The notes under the pieces are model-generated. The model did not search any database and was not told the origin of the DNA. It saw only the letters and a list, made by a program, of their open reading frames with translations. The position numbers and the translations under genes were made by a program. Below, in pieces: positions 30,456 to 38,099 of a stretch of DNA of 64,000 bases (the first letter of the stretch is position 1; each line of letters begins with the position of its first letter). Source of the stretch: CADCTB01 sp963768975 (GTDB taxonomy: Bacteria > Actinomycetota > Acidimicrobiia > Acidimicrobiales > AC-14); the NCBI GenBank assembly GCA_963768975.1, contig CAVYKB010000013.1, forward strand, positions 248,001-312,000, in the 5' to 3' direction.

Positions 30456-32483
30456 GTGGCTTCGACCCGGATAGCCGACCACCTCGGTCGCGTCCTGGGG
30501 GGCCGGTACCGCCTCCTCGCCCCGATCGGCACCGGCGCGTCCGCGCACGTCTTCCTGGCTGACGACGTGCGCCTCCGCCGGCGGGTGGCCGTCAAGATCC
30601 TGCACCCGGCCCTGGCCGACGACGAGGCCTTCCTGCGCCGGTTCCGGGCCGAGGCCCGCGCCGCAGCCGCGCTCAACCATCCTCACGTCATGGCCGTGTT
30701 CGACTGGGGCGAGGAGGCCGACGGCCCCTACCTGGTGTCGGAGTACCTCGGCGGCGGCAGCCTGCGGGCGGTGCTCGACCGGGGCCGGCGCCTGAGCCCG
30801 TCGCAGGCGCTCATGGTGGGCCTCGAGGCGGGCAAGGCCCTGGCCTACGCCCACGGGCGCGGGCTGGTCCACCGCGACATCAAGCCCGCCAACCTCCTGT
30901 TCGACGAGGACGGCCGCCTGCGCATCGCCGACTTCGGGCTGGCTCGTGCCCTGGCCGAGGCGGCCTGGACCGAGCCGGTGGGCGCGGTGCTGGGCACCGC
31001 CCGCTACGCGTCGCCCGAGCAGGTGCGCGGCGTGCCGGTCGACGGCAAGGCCGACGTGTACTCCCTGGCCGTCGTGCTGGTGGAAGCGGTCACCGGCCGG
31101 GTGCCCTTCGCGGCCGAGACCACGGTCGCCACGCTGGTCGGCCGGCTCGATACGCCGCTCGAGGCGCCGCCGGAGCTCGGTCCCCTCGGCCCGGTCGTGG
31201 CCCGGGCAGGGCGCCCCGACCCGACAGAGCGCCTCGACGCCATCGCCTTCGCCGCTGCGCTCCAGGCCGTCGCCCCCGAGCTTCCGACGCCCGAGCGCCT
31301 GGCCCTCGCCGGCCCGGCCACCTTTGACATGAACCACCTGGCCGCCCTGGAGGGCGACCCCACCGACCTGGGCACCAAGCCGGCGCCGTCCGACGGCACG
31401 GTCGTCGACCTGCCGGTCCCGAAGCGCACGGACGCGACCACCACGCTCACGCCAGCAGTCATCGACGCCGATTCCACGGCGACCAACGTGATCGCCCGGC
31501 CCAAGCCGGAGAAGAAGCGGGCCAACCGCCGGGGCGCGGAGCACGCCGAGGTCACCGCCGTCCTCGTCTCCAAGAAGGCGGGCCGGCGCCGGCGATGGCC
31601 GTGGGTGATGGTCCTGGTCCTCGCCCTGCTGGGCGGCGGAGGAGCCGGCGCCTACTTGCTGGTGGGCGCGCAGGTGCCCAGCCACCCGCTTCCCGACGTG
31701 ACCCAGCGCGACCGGGCCACGGCCGAGGGCGCACTGCGGGCTGCCCGCTTCGTCGTCGTCGTCGAGGAGCGGTTCATCGACGCCACCCAGCCCGGCGTCG
31801 TCACCGAGCAGGCGCCGAAGGCAGGCACGACCGCCGAGGGAAAGCCGATCACCCTCAAGGAAGGGAAGACGGTCACCCTGGTGGTGTCCAAGGGCCCGCC
31901 GCCGACGCCGGTGCCGGACCTGACCGACATGACCGAGGCCAAGGCCAGGGAGGCGATCGAGAAGGTCGGCCACGTGGTGGGCCCGGTCGAGAAGCCCTAC
32001 AGCGAGGCGGTGGAAGCCGGCATCGTCATGAGCTGGTCGAGCAAGGGCGAGTCGCCCCCCAAGGGCGCCACCGTCAACCTGGTCGTCTCTGGAGGACCGG
32101 CGCCCCGCACCATCCCGACGCTGTCGGGGCGAACCTACGAGCAGGCGGTCGCCGCCCTGGAAGCGGTGCAACTGCGGGTGGCGCGGGCGCCCGACCAGTA
32201 CCACGAGGACGACTCGACCAAGGGCAAGGTGATCCTCGCCTCGCCTACCCAGGGCTCGACGGTCAAACGGGGCGACGTGGTGACGGTCACCGTCTCCGCC
32301 GGCCGGCCCGAGGTGCCCTCCCTGAACGGCCTCACCGCGGCGGAGGCCGAGGCCCGGCTGGCGTCCGTTGGCCTCAAGCTCGACAGCCGGTTCGGCCCCA
32401 GCGGCGGCAAGGTGTTCTTGAGCACTCCCAGCGCCGGCTCGAAGGTCGCGCCCGGCAGCTCTGTCGACATCTTCATCCTCTAG
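30456..32483 (+). CDS. Ser/Thr protein kinase with four PASTA domains (PknB-like)
   Basis: This 675-residue membrane kinase senses cell-wall fragments. The kinase domain covers about residues 8-270: the P-loop is IGTGASAHVF, the lysine lies in VAVKIL, the catalytic loop is HRDIKPANLL, and DFG lies in IADFGLAR. A juxtamembrane Thr/Pro-rich linker follows. One transmembrane helix lies near 380-403. Four PASTA repeats (about 408-478, 481-547, 550-617 and 618-675) face outside. PknB-type kinases control growth and division in actinobacteria. It is not next to ftsW or pbpA as in mycobacteria. A repeat element begins right after its stop. Confidence 0.93.
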   Translation: MASTRIADHLGRVLGGRYRLLAPIGTGASAHVFLADDVRLRRRVAVKILHPALADDEAFLRRFRAEARAAAALNHPHVMAVFDWGEEADGPYLVSEYLGGGSLRAVLDRGRRLSPSQALMVGLEAGKALAYAHGRGLVHRDIKPANLLFDEDGRLRIADFGLARALAEAAWTEPVGAVLGTARYASPEQVRGVPVDGKADVYSLAVVLVEAVTGRVPFAAETTVATLVGRLDTPLEAPPELGPLGPVVARAGRPDPTERLDAIAFAAALQAVAPELPTPERLALAGPATFDMNHLAALEGDPTDLGTKPAPSDGTVVDLPVPKRTDATTTLTPAVIDADSTATNVIARPKPEKKRANRRGAEHAEVTAVLVSKKAGRRRRWPWVMVLVLALLGGGGAGAYLLVGAQVPSHPLPDVTQRDRATAEGALRAARFVVVVEERFIDATQPGVVTEQAPKAGTTAEGKPITLKEGKTVTLVVSKGPPPTPVPDLTDMTEAKAREAIEKVGHVVGPVEKPYSEAVEAGIVMSWSSKGESPPKGATVNLVVSGGPAPRTIPTLSGRTYEQAVAALEAVQLRVARAPDQYHEDDSTKGKVILASPTQGSTVKRGDVVTVTVSAGRPEVPSLNGLTAAEAEARLASVGLKLDSRFGPSGGKVFLSTPSAGSKVAPGSSVDIFIL

Positions 32484-32484
32484 G

Positions 32485-32544
32485 TCGCCCTCGCTGCGCT
32501 CGGGCGAGGCAGTTGCGCTTCGCCGGCGGCGCCCGGGGCCGGCG
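32485..32544 (+). repeat. 3'-UTR head-plus-hairpin repeat, copy C (after kinase)
   Basis: The element starts 1 nt after the kinase stop. A first hairpin pairs TCGCCC (32485-32490) with GGGCGA (32502-32507) around a TCGCTGCGCT loop. The head GGCGAGGCAGTTGCGCTTC (32504 onward) matches the heads of copies A and B with one extra G and one C-to-T change. A second hairpin follows (32521-32527 with 32538-32544). Confidence 0.6.
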
Positions 32545-32555
32545 GCGGGCAGACC

Positions 32556-33407
32556 ATGACACTCGCTGGACGCGTTGCCATTGTCACCGGAGCGGCGCGG
32601 GGGCTCGGCCGGGAATACGCCCTCTTGTTGGCGGCGGAGGGGGCGCGGGTCGTTGTCAACGATCTCGATGCTGAGCCGGCGCAGGTGGTGGTCGACGAGA
32701 TCGTCGCCGCCGGCGGGGATGCGGTGGCCGCGCCGGGCGATGTCGCCCGGTGGGAAACGGGCGAGGCGCTGATCGGGTTCGCGGTCGAGACCTATGGCGA
32801 CCTCCACGTGCTGGTGAACAACGCCGGCAACGTGGCCGACCGGCACCTGGCCAACATGAGCGAGGAGGAGTGGGACGAAGTGGTGCGCGTCCACCTCAAG
32901 GGCCACTTCGTGCCCACCCGGTTCGCCGCCGCGTGGTGGCGGAAGCGGTCCGGTGGCGGGGCCGACGTGCAGGCGTCGGTGGTGTGCACCACGTCTACCG
33001 CCGGTTTGGGCGGCAATTTCGGCCAGTCCAACTACGGGGCGGCCAAGGCCGGCATCGCCGCCTTCACGATCATCGCCGCAGTCGAGCTGGCCCAGTACGG
33101 CGTGCGGGTCAACGCCATCGCCCCGCTGGCCCGGACCCGCCTCACCGAGGCGGTGCCGGCGCTGGCCGAGCGCATGGCGTCGCCCGCCGACCCCGGCGTG
33201 TTCGACCCGTGGCACCCGGCGAACGTGGCGCCGGTCGTGGCCTGGCTGGCGTCGCCGGCGTGCGAGGTCACCGGGCGGGTGTTCGGTGTCCAGGGCGGGA
33301 CGGTGGAGGTGTACCGCCCGTGGTCGATCGAGGCGGTAGCGGAGAAGGACGGCCGGTGGACGCCGGCGGAGCTCGCCTACTCGGTGATGGCGCGGATGCG
33401 GTCCTGA
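32556..33407 (+). CDS. SDR family oxidoreductase (3-hydroxyacyl-CoA dehydrogenase-like)
   Basis: This 283-residue short-chain dehydrogenase has the cofactor motif TGAARGLG near residue 11, NNAGNVAD, and a catalytic YGAAK (YxxxK). The Asp in VVNDLD favours NAD+. The long C-terminal part with SPACEVTGRVFGVQGG resembles the MFE-2/HSD17B4 group that oxidises 3-hydroxyacyl-CoA or sterol side-chain intermediates. An SCP2-domain gene lies opposite and overlaps its 3' end by 31 nt, which is suggestive because SCP2 and this SDR type are fused in eukaryotic MFE-2. The substrate is not known. Confidence 0.88.
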   Translation: MTLAGRVAIVTGAARGLGREYALLLAAEGARVVVNDLDAEPAQVVVDEIVAAGGDAVAAPGDVARWETGEALIGFAVETYGDLHVLVNNAGNVADRHLANMSEEEWDEVVRVHLKGHFVPTRFAAAWWRKRSGGGADVQASVVCTTSTAGLGGNFGQSNYGAAKAGIAAFTIIAAVELAQYGVRVNAIAPLARTRLTEAVPALAERMASPADPGVFDPWHPANVAPVVAWLASPACEVTGRVFGVQGGTVEVYRPWSIEAVAEKDGRWTPAELAYSVMARMRS

Positions 33408-33805
33408 GCCTCGTCGACTGCGCTGGCGTCCGGCGGGGCCAGCTGCTGGAGGGCGGCGATGAGCTTGGCCATGTCCCCCTGGACCCGGATCTTCCCGTCC
33501 ATGAACGCCTTCATGCCCTTCTCCAAGGTGCCCTCGACGAAAATGGCCTTGGCCGTCTCGTAGTCGAGGGTGACGGTGCAGTCGGGATCGTCGAGGTGCC
33601 CGGTCTCCATCTCGAGCGTGCCCGACGAGGTGTCGAGGTGGGCGTCGAGCTTGCCCCCGCCGAAGGGCACTTCGGTGATGACCTGGTTCATGCGCACCGA
33701 CGCCGGCGCCGCCGGCGCCTCGTGGTCGGGGCTGGCGGCGAACTCGGCGCGAATCTTGCGGGCTTCGGCGATCCAGTCGTCGGAGAGGAAGGGGTAGGCA
33801 GGCAC
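33377..33805 (-). CDS. SCP2 sterol-transfer domain protein
   Basis: This 142-residue protein consists of a short helical N-terminus and an SCP2 fold: ITEVPFGGGKLDAHLDTSSG, LDYETAKAIFVEGTLEKGMK and FMDGKIRVQGDMAKLIAL. Such proteins bind lipids or acyl-CoA in a hydrophobic tunnel. The GTG start has a TAGCGT box 7 nt upstream. It is convergent with the SDR gene and divergent from the 33847 gene. Confidence 0.88.
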   Translation of the reverse strand: MPAYPFLSDDWIAEARKIRAEFAASPDHEAPAAPASVRMNQVITEVPFGGGKLDAHLDTSSGTLEMETGHLDDPDCTVTLDYETAKAIFVEGTLEKGMKAFMDGKIRVQGDMAKLIAALQQLAPPDASAVDEAQDRIRAITE

Positions 33806-33812
33806 GGCTGCG

Positions 33813-33818
33813 ACGCTA
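33813..33818 (-). promoter_or_regulatory. -10 box of leaderless SCP2 gene promoter
   Basis: On the minus strand this is TAGCGT, 7 nt before the GTG start at 33805. It lies back to back with the promoter of the 33847 gene. Confidence 0.45.
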
Positions 33819-33834
33819 CCGGGTGACAGGGTCG

Positions 33835-33840
33835 TAGAAT
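33835..33840 (+). promoter_or_regulatory. -10 box of leaderless promoter for the 33847 gene
   Basis: TAGAAT, close to the sigma-70 consensus, lies 6 nt before the ATG at 33847. Confidence 0.55.
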
Positions 33841-33846
33841 CCGCGT

Positions 33847-34140
33847 ATGAGCGAGCCTCAGACCAGGCAGGCTTCGATCGCCGAGTCGTGCGACGTGTGC
33901 GGGCGCGATGTCCCCACGGACGACATGGTCAAGACCGAGCTGACCGTGGCCGGCGCCATGTGCCCCACGGCGATGACGTTCCACACCGCCTGCTACGAGC
34001 AGGCAGCCGCCATGTGGCAGCCCGACCCGGAGTCCTACTGCACGGTTGACCCGCTGTTCCCTGAGACGGGCCAGTGGGTGCTGCCCGAGGACTCCAGGCC
34101 CGAGGGCTGGGTGCCCTACGAGGCCGAGGCCGGCGCCTGA
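33847..34140 (+). CDS. small Cys-containing hypothetical protein
   Basis: This 97-residue protein has CDVCGRDV near residues 15-22 and further Cys and His residues (MCPTAMTFHTACYEQ), which together could bind one zinc. The rest is acidic. It has no signal peptide or membrane segment. It begins a run of three tightly packed genes (this one, 34137-34634 and the esterase). Function is unknown. Confidence 0.7.
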   Translation: MSEPQTRQASIAESCDVCGRDVPTDDMVKTELTVAGAMCPTAMTFHTACYEQAAAMWQPDPESYCTVDPLFPETGQWVLPEDSRPEGWVPYEAEAGA

Positions 34141-34634
34141 TCCTCCGGGACCGCGCCGACCCGGTCTTCGGGTGGCGGTACTGGCAGCTCTCGCCCCGGC
34201 GGCTGCTCCGGTCGGTGACCCAGCGTGGGTTCGAGTGGCAGCCGAACCAAGTGTTGCGGGCGCAGTGCGTCGAGATCGGTCACCCGGCGCCGGCGGACCG
34301 CTGCAACTGCGGCATCTACGCGAACCCCGAGCTCGAGGCACTGCGCGAGCACGGGCTGTGCCTGGCGCCCGACGTGATCGTGCTCGGCCAGGTGGCGTTG
34401 TGGGGCAAGGTCGTCGTGGATGAGCCCAGCCTGCGAGGCGAGTTCGGCTACCCGGCGCGCCTGTCGTTGGTGGTCGACAGCCTGATCGACGACACGCCGG
34501 CGGCGACGTTGCTCGAGGGCCTCACTGCCTACGGCGTGCCGGTGCACTCGACGACGCTCGACGACGCGGTGGCGGGGATGTCGCGGGACATGCTGAAGTT
34601 CCAAGCCATGTCCCGTCGCACCAGCGGAGGTTGA
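34137..34634 (+). CDS. hypothetical protein with C-x-C-G-I-Y-A motif
   Basis: The conserved-looking part runs GWRYWQLSPRRLLRSVTQRG, then CVEIGHPAPADRCNCGIYA, then a region with VIVLGQVALWGKVV. This pattern occurs in small actinobacterial proteins of unknown role, sometimes near mobile elements. The start is unclear. The frame is open from GTG 34074, but that part lies entirely inside the previous gene. The coordinate given assumes a CTG overlapping the previous TGA, so the true N-terminus may differ. The stop overlaps the esterase TTG. Confidence 0.55.
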   Translation: MILRDRADPVFGWRYWQLSPRRLLRSVTQRGFEWQPNQVLRAQCVEIGHPAPADRCNCGIYANPELEALREHGLCLAPDVIVLGQVALWGKVVVDEPSLRGEFGYPARLSLVVDSLIDDTPAATLLEGLTAYGVPVHSTTLDDAVAGMSRDMLKFQAMSRRTSGG

Positions 34635-35404
34635 GCGCCCGCCCCGGCGCGCTGGTCCTGCACGGGCTGACCGGCTCCACCCAATCGGTGGCGGGGCTGC
34701 GCGACGCCCTCACTGGGGCCGGGTTCGTGGTCGAGACGCCGATGCTGCCCGGGCACGGGACGACGCCCGAGGACCTCGACGGGTGCGGCTGGGCCGACTG
34801 GGTATCGGCCGCCGAGGCGGCCTACGCGCGGCTGCCGGCGCCGGCCGTGGCCGTCGGGCTGTCGATGGGCGGGGCTCTGGCCGCCGGCGTCTGCGCCCGG
34901 CACCCCGAGGTGCGGGGTTTGGCGGTGGTCAACCCCCTCGTCGACCCGCCGGCGCCGGCGTTCCTGGACACCCTCCAGGCCTTCCTCGACGCCGGCGAGC
35001 GGTTCCTGCCCGGGATCGGACGCGACATCATGGATCCGGCAGCGAAGGAGGTGGCCTACGACCGGCTGCCGGTGGCTGCGTTGCTGTCGATGAGCCGCGG
35101 GCTGCACGAGCTGCGGCCGGCGCTGGGCGACGTTCACTGCCCGGTGCTGATCCTCACCGGCCGCCACGATCACGTCGTGCCGGCGGTGTCGAGCGTCGTC
35201 CTGGCCGAGTCGGTGGCGGGACCGGTCGAGCGGGTGTGGCTGGAGAACAGCGCCCACGTCGCAACCCTCGACCTCGACCGCGACGAGCTGGAGCGCCGGG
35301 TCGTCGCCTTCGCCTTACAGGTTGCTGGCGCCCCGGACCGCGAGCAGCAAGCCGCCGGCGACGATGCACCCGGCGGTGAGCACCGGCAGGCGGCCGGCGA
35401 GTGA
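34631..35404 (+). CDS. alpha/beta hydrolase, carboxylesterase/monoacylglycerol lipase-like
   Basis: This 257-residue protein resembles Est30-type carboxylesterases. It begins ALVLHGLTGSTQSVAGLRDA (oxyanion HG motif), has the nucleophile elbow GLSMGGALA (Ser near residue 78), the acid in LTGRHDHVVP and the histidine in ENSAHVATLD. The TTG start lies in a TTGA overlap. The last 25-30 residues are a charged tail that overlaps the convergent metal-transporter gene by 90 nt, so the real C-terminus could be disordered or the overlap tolerated. Confidence 0.85.
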   Translation: MSARPGALVLHGLTGSTQSVAGLRDALTGAGFVVETPMLPGHGTTPEDLDGCGWADWVSAAEAAYARLPAPAVAVGLSMGGALAAGVCARHPEVRGLAVVNPLVDPPAPAFLDTLQAFLDAGERFLPGIGRDIMDPAAKEVAYDRLPVAALLSMSRGLHELRPALGDVHCPVLILTGRHDHVVPAVSSVVLAESVAGPVERVWLENSAHVATLDLDRDELERRVVAFALQVAGAPDREQQAAGDDAPGGEHRQAAGE

Positions 35405-36784
35405 GGCCAGCCGGCCGGCGCCGGCGCCGGGCCGGGCCAGCCGGCTTTCCATGGCGCCCCGGGCCTTGACAAGGACGAGGCCGGCGCCGGTGAGGGTGGC
35501 GGCCATGCCCACGCCGTAGGCGACGACGAGCGCCACGCCGAACCAGGCCCGGCCCAGGGCGATGGCCCCCAGCAGCACGACGATGGCCGAGGGGCTGGGC
35601 ACCATGCCGCCGGCCAGGCCGAGGGGGACGAGCGAGCGCCAGGCGACCGGCCCATGCTCGTGGTGGTGGCCGTGGCCGTGGTCGTGGTGGTCGTGATGGT
35701 GGTCGTCGTGGTCGTGTGAGTGGCCGTGGCCGGCCAGGACCAGCTGGGGACGCCGGCCGGTGGCCCGCAGGAGCATGCCGGTGCCGACGCCGGCCAGCAG
35801 CAGCCCGCTGGCCAGGCCCAGCCACGGGTACACGCTCTCCGGCGCCAGGGTGGTCGACGCCGACAGCGCCAGCCCGAGGATCAGCACGCCGGCGGTGTGG
35901 GTGGCGGTGACGGTGAGGCCGATGGCTGCCGCCTGGCGCATCGAGCCTCGCTCGCCGACCAGGTAGGCGGCCATCACCGTCTTGCCGTGCCCGGGGGCGA
36001 AGGCGTGCACGGCGCCGAGGCCGACGGCCAGACCGAGCGCCAGCACACCGAAGCCCAGGGTGAGGTCCTGGCGGGCGACGAGGTCGGTGAACGAGCGGGT
36101 GGCGCCGTCCAGGCCTCGGGGCTGGGCCACCGGGGCGCCAGGGCCGGCCCAGGCCGGCGCCGGCGGGCCGCCGGCGCGCGCTCGGACGGTGGCCACCCGC
36201 TGGTCGGGAGGGGAGGACAGCAGGTCGTCGGGGTAGGCGGTGAGTCGGGCGCTGGCGCTGGTGGCGGCCACGGTGGAGGCGACGATCGTCGTGCGGTCGC
36301 CCACGGCGGTGATCTCCCGCCAGCCCACCCTGTCGGTGAAGGCGGTGCTGGTGAGCTCGATCTCCCGCTCGCCGCGCAGCTCGGCGGTCTCGGCGACGAG
36401 CGCACAGGTGAGCCGCAGGGTGGGCAGGCCGGCGTTGCCCGGAGGGAAGGTGACCTCGGCGGAGGTGGTCCGCGCCGGCACGACCCGGCCGTCGACCGTC
36501 AGCTCGATGCGCTGGGCGGCGTCTGGGCACGCCCGCTCGGCGTAGCCGGCGGCTTCGCGCCCGTCCACCGATCCGTCGCCGCTGGTGTCGATGCCCCGCC
36601 GGGCCTGGACCGCCGGTATCTCGGCCATGTCGACGACCAGGTCCACGTCGACCCGGTCGGTGCCCACTCGCAGGCCGATGGCGGTGTTCACGGTGAAGTT
36701 GCCCAGGGGGTGGGCGCCGGCGCCGGCGGCCGGCACCAGCGCCAGGGCGATGCCGATGATGGCGGCGGCCGCCAGGCGCCTCAC
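35315..36784 (-). CDS. NicO-type nickel/cobalt transporter with exported N-terminal domain
   Basis: This 489-residue protein starts with a signal peptide (LAAAAIIGIALALVPAAGAGA, cut before HPLGNF). An exported domain of about 200 residues follows, carrying an EF-hand-like loop (DTSGDGSVDGREA). Then come six transmembrane segments with the NicO motif HAFAPGHGKTVMAAYLVGE. Between TM3 and TM4 is a His/Asp-rich loop, about residues 335-365. NicO/RcnA proteins export Ni2+ or Co2+, but related proteins import nickel. The GTG overlaps the TPR gene stop by 4 nt. Confidence 0.88.
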   Translation of the reverse strand: MRRLAAAAIIGIALALVPAAGAGAHPLGNFTVNTAIGLRVGTDRVDVDLVVDMAEIPAVQARRGIDTSGDGSVDGREAAGYAERACPDAAQRIELTVDGRVVPARTTSAEVTFPPGNAGLPTLRLTCALVAETAELRGEREIELTSTAFTDRVGWREITAVGDRTTIVASTVAATSASARLTAYPDDLLSSPPDQRVATVRARAGGPPAPAWAGPGAPVAQPRGLDGATRSFTDLVARQDLTLGFGVLALGLAVGLGAVHAFAPGHGKTVMAAYLVGERGSMRQAAAIGLTVTATHTAGVLILGLALSASTTLAPESVYPWLGLASGLLLAGVGTGMLLRATGRRPQLVLAGHGHSHDHDDHHHDHHDHGHGHHHEHGPVAWRSLVPLGLAGGMVPSPSAIVVLLGAIALGRAWFGVALVVAYGVGMAATLTGAGLVLVKARGAMESRLARPGAGAGRLASLAGRLPVLTAGCIVAGGLLLAVRGASNL

Positions 36785-38091
36785 GCCGGCACCCCGAGGC
36801 GGGCGGCCAGGGCCAGGGCGTCCGGCCGGTCCCGCACGGTCAGGTAGGGGTTGGCGGCCAGCGCTCCGGCCAGGTGGGCCCGGGCCTCGTCGAGGAGCCC
36901 GAGGTCGGCCTCGACGGCGGCCAGGTGGTACCAGAACAGTCCGTCGGCGGTCCCCAGGCGGACGGCCGCCCGGGCGTAGGGGAGCGCCTCGGCCGGCCGC
37001 CCGGCCTGGCGCAGGGCCCAGCCGAGGGTGTCGTCGGCGTAGACGGTCGGCCTGGCCTCGCGGGCGGCCCGGGCCATGGCCACGGCATTCTCGCCGGCGT
37101 GGTCGGCCTCGAAGCGGGCCAGTTCCAGGTCGACGGCCACGCCGGCCTCGCGGTTCAGGGCCTCGACCTGGCGGACCAGGTCGTAGGAGGCAGCGGCGTC
37201 GGCGGCCCGACCGAGGGCGGACTGGACGTCGCCCAGCAGCGCCAGCCACGCCGGCTGGGGCAGTCGCGCGGTGACGTCCTCCAGCGTGACGGCGGCCGAG
37301 GCCAGGTCGCCCCGGGCCGCGGCCACGCGGGCCAGGCCCACCTCGGCCGGCGGGGCGGCAGTGCGCCCGAGCGCCCGGCGGTAGGCGGTCTCGGCGTCGG
37401 CCAGCCGGCCGGCGCCCAGGTGGAGGTCGCCGAGGAGGGTCTCGACGTAGGCGACGTCGCCGGGCGCAGCCCCGGCGCCGGCGATGGCGGCCTGGGTCAT
37501 CGCGGTGACTGCGCCGGGGACGTCGCCCCGGAGCTCACGGAGGTAGGAGGCGCGGGAGAGGCTGGCCAGCGAGGGCCGGCGGTCCAGCATCTGCTGGAGG
37601 GACTCAGCGGCCTCGTCATAGCGGCCGAGCTCGACCTGGGCGTCGACGACGACGCCGAGCGGCTGGGCCGAGGCGGGGTCGAGCTGGTGGGCCCGCCGGC
37701 CCAGCTCGAGGGCGGCGGGGAAGTCGTGGCGGCTGAGGGCCAGCAAGCCCATGCCGGTGAGGGTGGCCGCCCGTTCGGGCGCCAGAGCTTGTGAGCGCTC
37801 CAGTGCCTGGGCGGCGCGGGTGAAGTAGCTGGGATCGGCTGTGTCCCGGGCCCGCAGGAGGTAGGCCTCGCCCAGGCGGGTCAGCAGGACCGGGTCGTCG
37901 GGGCGGGCACCGAGCCGGGCCTGGAGATCGGCCACCACCTCGCCGCCGGCCGCCCGGGCCGGCGCCGGCGCCGGCGTGCCGTCGCCCCCGGCCAGCGCGA
38001 ACCGGCCGAGGGCGACGCCCATCACGCTGGCCACGGCGAGGGAGGGGAGGACCCACCCGCGCCGTGGCCGGACAGTGGAGGTTGCCGTCAC
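36781..38091 (-). CDS. membrane-anchored TPR protein
   Basis: This protein has about 436 residues with one N-terminal transmembrane helix (VLPSLAVASVMGVALGRFAL) and then about ten TPR-like helical pairs, such as LTRLGEAYLLRARDTADPSY and TLLGDLHLGAGRLADAETAY. It probably serves as a protein-binding scaffold facing outside the membrane. The GTG at 38091 is chosen because it follows the preceding stop by 8 nt; no strong ribosome binding site is visible. It sits between the DUF4331 and NicO genes on one transcript. Confidence 0.82.
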   Translation of the reverse strand: MTATSTVRPRRGWVLPSLAVASVMGVALGRFALAGGDGTPAPAPARAAGGEVVADLQARLGARPDDPVLLTRLGEAYLLRARDTADPSYFTRAAQALERSQALAPERAATLTGMGLLALSRHDFPAALELGRRAHQLDPASAQPLGVVVDAQVELGRYDEAAESLQQMLDRRPSLASLSRASYLRELRGDVPGAVTAMTQAAIAGAGAAPGDVAYVETLLGDLHLGAGRLADAETAYRRALGRTAAPPAEVGLARVAAARGDLASAAVTLEDVTARLPQPAWLALLGDVQSALGRAADAAASYDLVRQVEALNREAGVAVDLELARFEADHAGENAVAMARAAREARPTVYADDTLGWALRQAGRPAEALPYARAAVRLGTADGLFWYHLAAVEADLGLLDEARAHLAGALAANPYLTVRDRPDALALAARLGVPA

Positions 38092-38099
38092 CTGCAGGG

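Noticed and set aside
30408..33215. A 935-codon open frame on the minus strand opposite the PASTA kinase and SDR
   Set aside because: Its product is low-complexity Gly/Arg/His-rich with no domain, and it covers two well-supported genes. It is the usual mirror frame in high-GC DNA.
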